This document shows positions 45,757-56,679 of a DNA stretch of 64,000 nucleotides, in pieces. The stretch is from Mytilus edulis. Taxonomy: Eukaryota > Mollusca > Bivalvia > Mytilida > Mytilidae. The notes beneath the pieces were generated by a model that saw nothing but the letters and a program-made list of their open reading frames with translations, was not told the DNA's origin and did not search any database. Numbering within the stretch: the stretch's first letter is position 1; the number at the start of each line of letters is the position of its first letter. Where the stretch lies: NCBI RefSeq assembly GCF_963676685.1, contig NC_092355.1:80133176-80197175 (forward strand), given 5' to 3'. Made by a program: the position numbers and the translations under genes.

Positions 45757-46705
45757 GTCGAGCCTGCAACTTTTGTTGCAGAAAGCTCGACATAGGGATA
45801 GTGATCCGGCGGCGGCGGCGTTAGCTAACTTATTAAAAGCTTTATATTTAAGAAGGTGGAAGACCTGGATGCTTCATACTTTGTATATAGATGCTTCATG
45901 TTACAAAGTTTCCGTCAGTCACATGTCAAATGTCCTTGACCTCATTTTCATGGTTCAGTGACCACTTGAAAAAAAAGTTCAGATTTTTTGTAATGTTGAA
46001 TTCTCTCTTATTATAAGTAATAGGATAATTATATTTGGTACATGTATGTGCGTACCTTGCAAGGTCCTCATGCCCGTCAGACAGTTTTCACTTGACCTCG
46101 ACCTCATTTCATGGATCAGTGTCAGATCAAGGTTAAGTTTTGGTGGTCAAGTCCATATCTCAGATACTATAAGCAATAGGTCTAGTATATTTGGTGTATG
46201 GAAGGACTGTAAGGTGTACATGTCCAACTGGCAGGTGTCATCTGACCTTGACCTCATTTTCATGGTTCAGTGGTTATAGTTAAGTTTTTGTGTTTTGGTC
46301 TGTTTTTCTCATACTTTATGCAATAGATCTACTATATTTGTTGTATGGAATGATTGTAAGGTGTACATGTCTAGCGGGCAGCTGGCATCTGACCTTGACC
46401 TCATTTTCATGGTTGAGTGGTCAAAGTTAAGTTTTTGAGTTTTGGTCTTTTTATCTAATACTATTTATGTAATAAATCAACTATATATTTGTTGTATGGA
46501 AGCATTGTTAGCTGTACATGTCTGCCTGGCATGGTTCATCTGACCTTGACCTCATTTTCATGGTTCATTGGTCTTTGTTTAGTTATCTTGGTTAATGTTA
46601 AGTTTATGTGACAGTTTTTTATAAAGCTTTATACTTAGGACTATCAACATAATATCAATGATTAGTAAAGAAGGCGAGACATTTCAGCGTGTGCACTCTT
46701 GTGTT
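45757..46705 (+). repeat. Family D hairpin-headed repeat
   Basis: Head hairpin 45757-45791: outer arms gtcgagc / gctcgac, inner arms ctgcaac / gttgcag. Then a ggcggcggcggcg tract, then modules of about 150 bp (ccttgacctcattttcatgg at about 45936, 46247, 46394 and 46543). The tail is ggcgagacatttcagcgtgt then gcactcttgtg. The frames at 45755-46279 are repeat sequence. Confidence 0.88.
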
Positions 46706-46814
46706 ACTTTTTTTTTAATTTCCTTCCTCACAACACCAGTAATAGAAAGAAAATATATTAATTTACATTGATTATTTAGTAATTATTCGTTATTAACATA
46801 GTTTATACAGCGAA

Positions 46815-46905
46815 ATATCTACTTTTTGATATGGGATGTGCTCTGACGTCCCTCGGCCCAGCTTGTCTGGCAAAACAGCCGTTGCACATCAGAACAATCT
46901 GTAAA
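46815..46905 (-). repeat. Right arm of about 90-bp inverted repeat (partner 45466-45560)
   Basis: See left arm; contains agcttgtctggcaaaacagc. Confidence 0.65.
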
Positions 46906-47104
46906 ACGTGGAGATCTCTGAAGATCCCTGCCACGCCACGTAAAAAATAAGAGGTAAAACACTATAAAATATCCTGTAATCATATAAAGCATCAAAACAA
47001 ATAAAAACATTGACAACAATAAGGCTTAACTCATCAGATGGATACATCTAACAAAAATCTATGATTAATTTAAGAAAATTATCAATGCATATGAGCATAT
47101 AATA

Positions 47105-47760
47105 TAAAAAAAGATGTGGTATGATTGCCAATGAGACAACTCGTCACAAGAGACCACGTGACACAGATCGAAATTAACAACTATAGGTCACTGTACGACC
47201 TTCATCAATGAGCAAAGCCCATACCTCATAGTTACCTATAAAAAGACCTGAAATGACAAATGTAGAACAATTCAAACGAGAAAACTAACAGCCTAATTTA
47301 TGTATAAAAAAAAATGAACAAAAACAAATATGTAACACAGCAACAAACGACAACCACTGAATTAAAGACTCCTGACTTTGGACAGGCACATACATACAGA
47401 ATGTGGTGAGGTTAAACATGTTAGCGGGATCCCAAACCTCCCCTTAACCTGGGACAGTGGTGCAACATAAGAACGAACTATACAAATCAGTTAAAAAAGG
47501 CTTAACTGACATCAGATGAATACAAATAGAAATACATCTAACAAAAACAGAGAGTGGACGTGACCGAGTTCTTGTACATCCCATCAACAAAAAGACACTA
47601 AGTACCAAGGGTCCGGAAACGGTCATATATGCCAGTCTTGACCTAGTAAGTACAGATCTGAGAGTACTTGCAGTTACTGACAGCTAGTTCAAAGCCAATT
47701 ACAACTAATAAAAAGTAATGCATCTGAGACTAAATTATCAATCGTTACACATCCAACATC
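47105..47760 (-). repeat. Family A repeat (minus), longest copy, contiguous with RT remnant
   Basis: Runs from agatgtggtatgattgccaa through cctgactttggacaggcaca and aggttaaacatgttagcggg and on to gcagttactgacagctagtt. On the minus strand it lies directly downstream of the RT fragment at 47,860-48,130, which shows what family A is the tail of. Confidence 0.8.
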
Positions 47761-47859
47761 CAATGGCACGGTAAACAACATCTCCGTAAAAATGAGGATG
47801 TGCTATCCCGTTTGAAATTAAAAAAAATTACAGGTAGAACCAAACTTCAAAACCAAATC

Positions 47860-48130
47860 TAGAATTTACATGATTTAGTAAAGATTTTAAGTGATTTGTG
47901 GTAACTAAATCCCTGACTTAATATTATTTACCAGTAATACATAGATTTCGTTCATTAAAATCCAAAACGTTACAACAGACACGGGCATAGCGGAGGTGTT
48001 GTGATATACAAACACTGTAAGATAGTGCCAAAGGAACATCACCATCCAAAAAAGGAAAATTAACAATAAGGAACGAAGTATGGAAGGCAAAACAAATACT
48101 TTTAAAATTTTCAGTACACATGAACATATA
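47860..48130 (-). pseudogene. Reverse transcriptase fragment (related to 24575-25255), decayed
   Basis: The minus-strand translation includes FPFLDGDVPLALSYSVCISQ and NERNLCITGK, matching the order in the 24.6-25.3 kb remnant (PFLDGDVPLSPSYGVYIS; NKRNLCIT). The catalytic YLDD segment is absent and the frame is broken, so only a piece of the thumb side is left. Confidence 0.65.
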
Positions 48131-49503
48131 AATATCGAAAATAGATCAATACTTTTCGCTTGGGTTTGGATGACTTTTAAATAAAATGACCATTAACTCA
48201 ATTAAAATCAACAAAGCACTAAAATGACCTTTAATATTAAACTTTTTGGGGCAGTTTTATCAAGTGAGATGTAAATATTTCTGTACTTAACTTTTTAATT
48301 CAACTTATTTTTTTTTCATGTTAAAAATTCAATATCCTTATAAATGCATCAATATCCCATATCCCATTTACATGTACTTTTAGGACAAATATCCAGTATC
48401 CCTAAAATTAAAATTGCAAATATCCCGTATCCCAATATACCCTATACAAGCCTCCATGTTGTCTTGGTTCCAATCTGGGTCCGTTCGCCCAAATTCACGT
48501 TCGCTCCCATTCTCGTTCTTCTTCTTCTTCTCTACGTAGGCATCAAAGGTTTTGTGCTTTATTGTAATCGTCCTTTTGATAGTGTATTTTTATTAAATAA
48601 AGACAATTTGTTTATTTATTGTTTAAAATAAAATAGTGACATTCTAAAAACGTAAACAGGTTTTCTTTTGTGAATTATTTGGACAGAATTGATAATAAAT
48701 ATTGTCATGATCAAAAAGTGGCGGATCCAGAAATTTTCATAAAGGGGGTGGGGGTGGGGGTACTGACTGACTAAGATGGGGCCCCCTCCAGTCATGCTTC
48801 AGTGATTCCCTAAATAATCAACCAAATTTTCCCAACAAAAAGCCCTGTAAAACTCTCTAAATCAGCCTCTGTCAAAAACTCAAAAACTAAGTCATCTGTC
48901 TATTAGACTTGCTAAAGTAGGGCAGAAGAATCTAAATGGCTATCAAACTCGTCACAAACTGGTAAAAATAGTTATCTTTCATTTTATTCATTAAAAGTCT
49001 TCCTTGTTTTACTTATACCAAGCTAACTACTTGTATTTTACTTTACACCAAACACAAATAAATCAATTTAAAACAGTAATCTTAAATAAATCATAATTAA
49101 TTATTAATCATCTAATCACAAAAAAAATATTTCATTATTGGCATTAGACAGCCTTCAATGCTAAAAAACTCCTACACCAGTCTTCACGACGAGTGGCAGC
49201 CCAGGCTGGTAAAATTGCTTTCGGGCCTGTAAAAATCAGACCTACAGGCAAACAGAATCTAACTAAAAATTTTCAAAAATTGAGCTGCGGGCCTGTAGAT
49301 TTAGCAGTTCAGTGTGAAGACTGCTACACCGAGCTTTGTATGGTACTATATATATACATTATATGGAAGGTTATATCTCTTTCACATGTTTCATTCATGA
49401 CAAGATACTTGTTACAAGCTAAAAAAGTATATACATAATATATTCAGAAATGGTTTAACCGATATTCATCTGAAACTGTAATTGAGCTATTTTGTATTTT
49501 CAG
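48131..49503. other. Unannotated; dispersed fragments at 48340-48460 and 48718-48845
   Basis: Holds a second aatatccc/gtatccc tract and a ggcggatccag-type fragment with a G-rich run (48745-48760). The frame at 49193-49438 has no recognised features. If the exons starting at 49504 are real, the promoter and first exon could lie here or further upstream; I cannot place them. Confidence 0.45.
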
Positions 49504-49565
49504 TTTAAAGATCTACTGTTCGTTTTTATTTGATTCAAGTACAGTCGATTTAATACTTAGTAAAG
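49504..49565 (+). other. Probable 5'-UTR exon 1 of ankyrin gene model
   Basis: 62 bases between a good acceptor (attttgtattttcag, AG at 49502-49503) and a consensus donor (gtaagt-like, GT at 49566). No ATG frame of note, so untranslated. Since it has an acceptor, another exon lies upstream. Supported only by splice-site quality and by lining up with the next exon. Confidence 0.5.
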
Positions 49566-49702
49566 GTAAGTAAATATTACAGTCAAATTGTATTGAATGG
49601 TTAAGTTATTTATTTTATTTTGTGTTTTGTGTACTGTTGTTTGTTAGTGTTTCTTTTTAAGCCTTGTCTTTAGTTTGAACATCTATTATTTGTATTTTGT
49701 AG

Positions 49703-49860
49703 ATCCTTGTCCAGTCAATGTGATCCTTGTCCAGTCAATGTGATCCTTGTCCAGTCAATGTGATCCTTGTCCATGCAGTCAATGTGATCCTTGTCCATGC
49801 AGTCAATGTGATCCTTGTCCATGCAGTCAATGTGATCCTTGTCCAGTCAAGTTATTATAG
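49703..49860 (+). other. Probable 5'-UTR exon 2: minisatellite with start-stop uORFs
   Basis: 158 bases between acceptor tttgtattttgtag (AG at 49701-49702) and donor gtaagt (49861). The exon is almost entirely a tandem repeat: three 20-bp units (gatccttgtccagtcaatgt), three 24-bp units with an added catg, and a partial unit. Six units end in ATGTGA, an AUG immediately followed by UGA; the 24-bp units add an in-frame AUG four codons before the UGA. In an mRNA leader such minimal uORFs would be expected to restrain translation of the main frame. Confidence 0.55.
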
Positions 49861-50367
49861 GTAAGTGTACATTATATGTGAACTATATAGGATCATATTA
49901 CTAAGCGAGATATATGTCAATGAGACAGCAATCCAACAAAGCAAGTATGGTGATGTATACAGGTCAATATATAGTCAACAAATCAAAAATAACCTCATAT
50001 GACAAGGTCAACATTTTAATGAAGCGGGCCATAAAATTTAGGAATTATATTTATGGCAATGATATTATTCAGGCTCATTTTCATTTTCTGATGAGGTGAA
50101 CACAAAGAAAATATTTGTGGAAAACTTTGCTATGTATTCTAACCAAATTAAAATCGTAAAAATTTGCATTTGTGTTTCACCCATCAGAAAATGAAAACGA
50201 CCCTCACGAAAATCATGGCCAGATAAACAAAAAAACTTTGGTATATATTTTATAAAAATCGCTCATAAAGTAATAATTTTTTTTGAAAAATATTGATTTT
50301 AGTTGAAATGATAGGACATGTTTTTATTGGGAACTCATTTTTGTCCACTATCTGTACCTTTATTGTA
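49861..50367. other. Intronic-looking; 30-bp imperfect inverted repeat
   Basis: Arms at about 50074-50106 and 50170-50203 (cattttcattttctgatga and complement) enclose a 65-base loop. No gene. Confidence 0.45.
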
Positions 50368-50819
50368 GGGGTAAATTCAGTAAATAAATATACGTCATCA
50401 GGGACCGCCCATTTAGCATGTAGGGGAGAGCTTTCTGTATAACACTGAAGTCATATGCTCTTCTGATTGGTAGATAATGTTTGTAATAATATTTTTTGGC
50501 AGATAGATCAGAACTAGAGTTGAAAAAAAAAAAAAAAATGCTGAGTGTACTAAATGTTTTTTCTACAGGGTTGAAAAGTAATGGGGGTCAGTATAGGAAT
50601 TCAGTGCGAATCTACATTGTTTGTAAAAAAGGCCATGTGAATGCCCAAAAATGCTGCATGACCCTATGTTTTTATTAGTGCAAAAGATAGGGCTACATTT
50701 GTACTTTCATGAATGTTATATGAAAGTTTCCAATTTCTAAAGGTAAATCAGGTATAAACTTATTTCCACACATAGATTAGCATTAAAGTCAATGGGAGAT
50801 TTTTTACTGAATTTACCCC
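50368..50819. mobile_element. 452-bp MITE with TA target (Tc1/mariner-like)
   Basis: Ends ggggtaaattcagtaaa and its complement (17 bp perfect), flanked by TA at 50366-50367 and 50820-50821. No coding capacity; the frame at 50496-50678 is chance and includes an A run. Confidence 0.65.
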
Positions 50820-51516
50820 TATAGGAAAATATGCACTCTTTCACTGTACAAGTCCAAGGCCACACAATAATCAACAAACTCATTTCCTGTAAATTTTAAT
50901 GTAATTGAAGGATTTTGGAACCATTTGAAGTTTTGTTTAACACAAATTTCTATCTTAGCTGTGGCTATCCAGGATGCACTGAGTGTACTGTGAGAGGAAG
51001 CATGGGGTATATTGTAAAAATCAGTTTTTGTGTTCAGATTGAAATAAACAATAGAAATTACACTTTAGAGTTATGATATCAATGTAAGGCATAAATATTC
51101 TCCCCATTTTCATCACATTTTGCCCATATTTTTCCTCATAATGTATATAAGATCATATGGAAAAAAATGGATTACCTCCCTTTGACACAGTGATTTTTTT
51201 TAGCTGTGTTTCCCATGTTAAGTTGTAAAACTAGTGGTAAATAAGCACTTTTCTAGTATTTTAACACTCGAATAATCTGACCGCATGAAGGTATTCATTT
51301 ATTTTTACATAACGCATTGCATTTCTTTATTTAAAAACTATACTAGACAACTTTTCATGATTACATGTCCTTCATCTAGGAAACTGGTGTTGAAATGTTT
51401 CTAATTAAATTTTTATGTTAAATAATTGCTTTTAAATATTCCAAATTGTTACTTTAATCTTCCAAATGCAAAGTTTGGTTATACTTAGTCTTATTTATTC
51501 ATATTTGGCACTTTTT
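50820..51516. other. AT-rich intronic-looking stretch
   Basis: Nothing recognised. Confidence 0.45.
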
Positions 51517-51792
51517 ATGCCCCACCTACGATAGTAGAGGGGCATTATGTTTTCTGGTCTGTGCCTCCGTTCGTCCGTCCGTCTGTGCGTCCGTTCGCTT
51601 AAGGTTAAAGTTTTTGGTCAAGGTAGTTTTTGAAGAAGTTGAAGTCTAATCAACTTGAAACTTAGTACACATGTTCCCTAATCTTTCTAATTTTAATTCC
51701 AAATTAAAGTTTTGACCCTAATTTCACGGTCCACTGAACATAGAAAATGATAGTGCGAGTGGGGCATCCGTGTACTTGGGACACATTCTTGT
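51517..51792 (+). repeat. Family F hairpin-headed repeat, short copy
   Basis: Head hairpin 51517-51545 (atgcccc / ggggcat arms), then cgttcgtccgtccgtctgtg, then cttaaggttaaagtttttgg, a single module (gaagttgaagtctaatcaac) and tail gtggggcatccgtgtacttg then acacattcttgtg. The tail's gtggggcat is the exact complement of the head's first nine bases. Confidence 0.85.
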
Positions 51793-52139
51793 GTTTACCT
51801 CATTTCTGGCTGTCTAGTTTTGGCGAAGAATCCATCCTGATGTTGGAGTAACAGGAATTTCTGCAGAGTGATTGTCAATGACATTTTGTGAACTTTACAA
51901 GTAATTAAAAACACAAATTTAGTATAATGAAACATAATTGTTGTTTTATTTGGTATCAAACTGCTTAAAAAAGCCTTTAAAAAGTTTTTTTGTGGTCTTT
52001 TCAGGGTATTTAATCAAAAACTTTCATGTAAGGAAAAATTTAACTAAAAGTACACCAAGTCTTTAGTTTCTAGGTGTACTTGCAATACTGGTCAAAGTAA
52101 ACACAGAAAACAATCATATTTATTAAACATAGTATTTAA

Positions 52140-52345
52140 TATAAAAAAAGAGGATGTGGTATGATTGCCAATGAGACAACTATCCACAAAAGACCAAAAT
52201 GACACAGACATTAACAACTATAGGTCGCCATACAACCTTCAACAATGAGCAAAGCCCATACCGCATAATGAGCTAAAAAAGGCCCGGATAAGACAATGTA
52301 AAACAATCCAAACAAGAAAACTAACAGCCTTATTTATGTAAAAAA
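52140..52345 (-). repeat. Family A repeat (minus)
   Basis: gaggatgtggtatgattgcc through gtaaaacaatccaaacaaga; 5'-truncated. Confidence 0.85.
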
Positions 52346-52409
52346 ATGAATTAAGCACCATTCCTTTAAAAAAAGACAATGTGCAACTTTACATACAAAA
52401 TATACATTT

Positions 52410-52556
52410 AACACCGCCACATTATTTATGTATGTGCCTGTCCCAAGTCAGGAGCCTGTAATTCAGTGGTTGTCGTTTGTTTATGTGTTAAATATTTGTT
52501 TTTTGTTCATTTTTTTTACATAAATAAGGCCGTTAGTTGTCTCGTTTGAATTATTG
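52410..52556 (+). repeat. Family A repeat fragment (plus), truncated by family E
   Basis: Runs from cgccacattatttatgtatg through cccaagtcaggagcctgtaa to tcgtttgaattattgta, where the head of the family E copy begins. It and the 52140-52345 copy form an inverted pair. Confidence 0.8.
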
Positions 52557-53385
52557 TACGACCGCAAAAATTAAAAATTTTTGGTTGTATATATTGGTTT
52601 CACGTTGGCGTCGTTGTCTGCGTCGTCGTCGTCCGAATACTTTTAATTTTCGCACTCTAACTTTAGTAAAAGTGAATAGAAATTTATGAAATTTTAACAC
52701 AAGGGTTATGACCACAAAAGGAATGTTAGGATTGATTTTGGGAGATGAGGTCCCAACAGTTTAGGAATAAGGGGCCAAAACGGGGCCCAACTAAGCATTT
52801 TCTTGTTTTTCGCACTATAACTTTAGTTTAAGTAAACAGAAATCTATGAAATTTTGACACAAGGTTTATGACCACAAAAGGAAGGTTGGGATTGATTTTG
52901 GGAGTTTTGGTCCCAACAGTTTAGGAATAAGAGGTCCAAAGGGTCCAAAATTGAACTTTGTTTGATTTCATCAAAAATTGAATAATTGGGGTTCTTCGAT
53001 ATGCCAAATCTAACTGTGTATGTAGATTCTTAATTTTTGGTCCCGTTTTCAAATTGGTCTACATTAAAGTCCAAAGGGTCCAAAATTAAACTAAGTTTGA
53101 TTTTAACAAAAATTGAATTCTTGGGCTTTTTTGATATGCTGAATCTAAACATGTATTATTGGCCCAGTTTTCAAGTTGGTTTAAATCAGGATCCAAAATT
53201 ATTATATTAAGTATTGTGCAATAGCAAGAAATTTTCAATTGCACAGTATTCAGCAATAGCAAGACATCTTCAATTGCACAGTATTGTGCAATAGCAAATA
53301 TTTTCAATTGCACAGTATTGCGCAATAGCAAGAAATATCTAATTGCACAATATTGTGCAATAGCAAGAAATTTTCAATTGGAGTT
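52557..53385 (+). repeat. Family E hairpin-headed repeat
   Basis: Head hairpin 52557-52589 (tacgaccgcaaaaatt and its near-complement), then cgttggcgtcgttgtctgcg and cgtcgtcgtc, then two modules of about 162 bp (tcgcactctaactttag at about 52651, tcgcactataactttag at about 52809), then related modules to 53190. A 31-33-bp subrepeat (gtattgtgcaatagcaag) occurs about five times at 53205-53365 and contains the inverted pair attgcac/gtgcaat. The frame at 53086-53331 (minus) is repeat sequence. Confidence 0.85.
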
Positions 53386-53837
53386 ATCTTTCTTTGTCCA
53401 GAATAGTAGTTGAATCAACTTAAATCATTGTTTTATACAATATACAATATATTCACTTTTACTACCAACTGATGAATTAAAACAATCTTTACCATTCAGT
53501 GATAACAAGCACTTTATTTTACATTTTAATATCTTATGATGTATTTAAATGAGTAGTTATTGTTGCAAACTCCATTAGAAATTTGAATTGAGATCAGTTT
53601 TGGAAAAAGGGAAAGGGGGTATGTGAAAAAAAATGGGAGGGGGGTGGGGTGTTAAATTTTTCTCATTTCAGATTTCATAAATAAAAAGAAAATTTCTTCA
53701 AACATTTTTTTGAGAGGATTAATATTCAACAGCATAGTGAATTGCTCAAAGGCAAAAAAAATATTTTAAGATCATTAGACCACATTCATTATGTGTAAGA
53801 AACATATGCTGTGTCAACTATTTAATCACAATCCAAA
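53386..53837. other. AT-rich stretch with G-rich run
   Basis: Nothing recognised apart from a purine-rich tract at about 53606-53650. Confidence 0.45.
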
Positions 53838-54075
53838 TTTAGAGCTGAATCCATTTCACGGTCCACTGAACATAGAAAATGCGTCTGTCCCACTTCAGGT
53901 TAGCTTTTTGTCAAGATTTTTTTTGATGAAGTTGAAGTCTTATCAACTTGAAACTTCTTACACATGTTCCCTATGAGTTTTGACCCGAATTTCACAGTCC
54001 ACTGAACATAGAAGATGATAGTGCTAGTGGGGCATCCATGTACTATCATTACTATGGACACATTCTTGTAGTTTC
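53838..54075 (+). repeat. Family F repeat, rearranged headless copy
   Basis: Contains tcacggtccactgaacatag twice in diverged form (53857 and 53991), gaagttgaagtcttatcaac, and tail gtggggcatccatgtactat then gacacattcttgt. The head hairpin is missing. Confidence 0.75.
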
Positions 54076-54619
54076 TGTTGTGCATTGTACAAAGAAAATT
54101 TTCATGAAAGTTTTCTTGGCTTTATAATTAATGATTTAAGGGAATGATCATTTATGCCTCAATGAATATGTTACCTCAATAGGCCAGTTCCGGGAAACGG
54201 TAGTTAGTTGAATCTGTCATATGACTTCCATCACCACATAACTAAAATGTAGGCATTGCCACTTGCAACACATGTTGAGCTAACGGGTGAAAAAGAGTGA
54301 AAAAGTTTGATCGTATATTGCACAAAATATTTGGAAAATTAAAATTTAATAAGTTGGTGACCCTCCCTTAAGTGGTATGGGAATTAAGATTACGTACTTA
54401 CAGAAAATAAATTATTTCTTAACTACCCTGCAGAATGACGATTCTGAAAATGCTTGAAACTTTAATAGAGCAGGGATACAGGCCCGCCTTCTATCTGGTA
54501 AATGACGTCACAAAGGGGTGCGAAATTGAGGATATTTTCCGGTGAAAGACATGATTCCAGAAATGGCCTATCACTTGCATGTAGCGACACAAGTCTATTT
54601 GTCTAGTTCGAAGTTACCA
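54076..54619. other. Unannotated; weak inverted ends
   Basis: ataggccagttccggga (54179) and the complement of tccagaaatggcctat (about 54556) are weakly inverted; not strong enough to call a MITE. Confidence 0.35.
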
Positions 54620-54985
54620 TAAGGAGGTGGGGTATGATTAACAATGATACAATTATTCCTAGACAATAGGACAAAGATATAAACAATTACAGGTCGTCCA
54701 ATAGCCTTCAACAATGATACAATTATTCCTAGACAATAGGACAAAGATATAAACAATTACAGGTCGTCCAATAGCCTTCAACAATGAGCAAAAGCCAAAA
54801 CCCATACCATATAATCATCTATAAAAAGACATGGTATGATAAAATGTGAAACATTTCAAAAGAAAAACTACAGCCAACTACAACAATGAAGGAAAAACAA
54901 ATATGGTACACAGCTTCTAACTACATCCACTATGTTATAGGTCCTGTCTTTCAACAGGCACATACAGAATAAAAAAAATGATTGA
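54620..54985 (-). repeat. Family A repeat (minus) with 70-bp internal duplication
   Basis: The segment from acaatgatacaattattcct (54641) recurs at 54711 with no visible change, a recent tandem duplication inside an otherwise old copy. Confidence 0.75.
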
Positions 54986-55430
54986 ATTTAATGTGACTGG
55001 TCTAGTTGATTATAGACAGTGTTTGGAGAAGCTGCAATATGATATTTAATATTGTTCTTTATGTGTGTCTTAATGCTGGTAAATAGAAGTTTTGAAATTC
55101 TTAGGTCTGGGAAAGTGCAATAGATGTTCTGGTGTTGGATGGAAAAAGTCACACCCTGCTTGTAGAATACATTTGTACCTCATTTAGGTATGTGATTAGA
55201 TTTTTAAGGTTTTGAGTTCAGTTCATTAACTTTAAATAGTGCAGAAAAGTTGAGATAAATGACTGTTACAATGCTATAATATATTATTTGAATAAAATAA
55301 GAAGATAAAAATATTAGGTCAGTATTTTACCACTCATAGTGATCATGTTTTTTCAATTGACAATAACACAAATACCTCAATTAAAACTCAACAGTATATA
55401 TTGAATATGACTTTTCTTTTCTATTTTTAG
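54986..55430. other. Intronic-looking stretch before the ATG microexon
   Basis: Ends with a pyrimidine-rich acceptor tract. Confidence 0.45.
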
Positions 55431-55454
55431 GCTATAATGGAAAGTTGGAATAAG
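55431..55454 (+). CDS. 24-bp microexon with start ATG of ankyrin-repeat protein (partial)
   Basis: The acceptor cttttctatttttag (AG at 55429-55430) and donor GTAAGA (55455) bracket 24 bases: six of leader (gctata) and six codons from ATG at 55437, reading MESWNK, ending in phase 0. The ankyrin exon downstream also begins in phase 0 at a good acceptor, so the join reads on without a stop when copy 4 (59008) is used. A short N-terminus leading straight into an ankyrin repeat is common in animal ankyrin proteins. The exon is too small for standard ORF finding. Evidence is splice sites plus phase agreement; no transcript is available. Confidence 0.5.
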
Positions 55455-56679
55455 GTAAGATTTACTTAATAGTCTCCTTGTCATTTGTAGTTTTGTTCCC
55501 CATTAGGCCAAATAAAAATATATTTGTGGTTCCAGTAACCCTACCGTCCCTACTTTTTTGGCTTAAAAATAGCCTACCCTAAAGATTTTATTGTCATTTT
55601 TCATTGAGCACTGTTAAAGTCAGAATGTTGCTCCCATAGACTAAATGTAAAAAAAACCATAAAATAAAAAAAAATCCCTGCCTACCTACCCTAACTTATT
55701 TTCAGATGTAACTGGAACCACACATACTTTTTTATTTGGCCTTAGTTTACAATTAGATACAAGTATGTGATAACTTGAGATAAAAACTAGTTGAGTTCTA
55801 AGTGAACTACCAAACTACTTATTCTAAAAACAAAAAATTAAAAAAATGGGACAAAGCAAGGTGAACTCAAAAACATTTCTACTCATTACACTGGGGACAC
55901 AAACAGCATTTGAATCAGTATTCAGTAACTGAACAAAACAAACAAAAATGCAGTTTAAGAAATTTAGCGAATATTTTTCAACTATGAATGTACATGATGT
56001 AGGAGGGGATGGACAGCTTTTGAGTGAGGTGGGAGGGGGGGATTTTTTAAAGTGGATGGTGGGAGATAGTGTATTATTTATGTAGTACCTTCAGGATCCT
56101 TGTTTATTTGAAACTCGTAAGTAGGTCTGTAGAGTTATTTGAAAAAAATATTGGGACAATTTTTCTACATAAATTAAAAAATAAAATACAGAAGTTATCT
56201 CCCCTTGCCATTGTTAAGTTCATGTGAGTTGAATAAGACCAATCTATTTTATGGTATAAAGAGCTGACTGATGCAACACACTTTTTGTCTTTTTAGGTTA
56301 CATTCTCATTGCTTTATTATATCCCACATCTACATTTATTCAGTCTACATACATTTATATATGTATCTCTTTAAGTAAGTTAATAGAGAGATTTCTACTA
56401 GCTGATATGAAAAGGATGAGAAAGTACCTAGGGGCAAAGTGAATGAAACACAACTACATGTCTTTAAAAGGCAATTAAAGGACTTAGTGAATGAAAAACA
56501 CAACTACATGTCTTAAAAAGGACAAAAGTAGGGGCAACTAAAGGACTAAGTGTATTACATGTCTTTAAAAGGACAAAGGTCAAAGTCCAGAAAATACTAC
56601 AAGAAAGAAAAATCAAGGATATGCCAAATCTAGTCCATGATTCTATAAAAAAATAATTTTTTGAAGGTTAACAATTTTT
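55455..56679. other. Intron-like stretch, partly repetitive
   Basis: Short direct repeats (gaatgaaa, cacaactacatgtct and taaaaggac strings at 56440-56580) but no gene. A G-rich run lies at about 56003-56041. Confidence 0.45.

Noticed and set aside
54179..54570. MITE bounded by ataggcca ends
   Set aside because: The inverted ends match only about 14 of 17 bases and no target duplication was seen.
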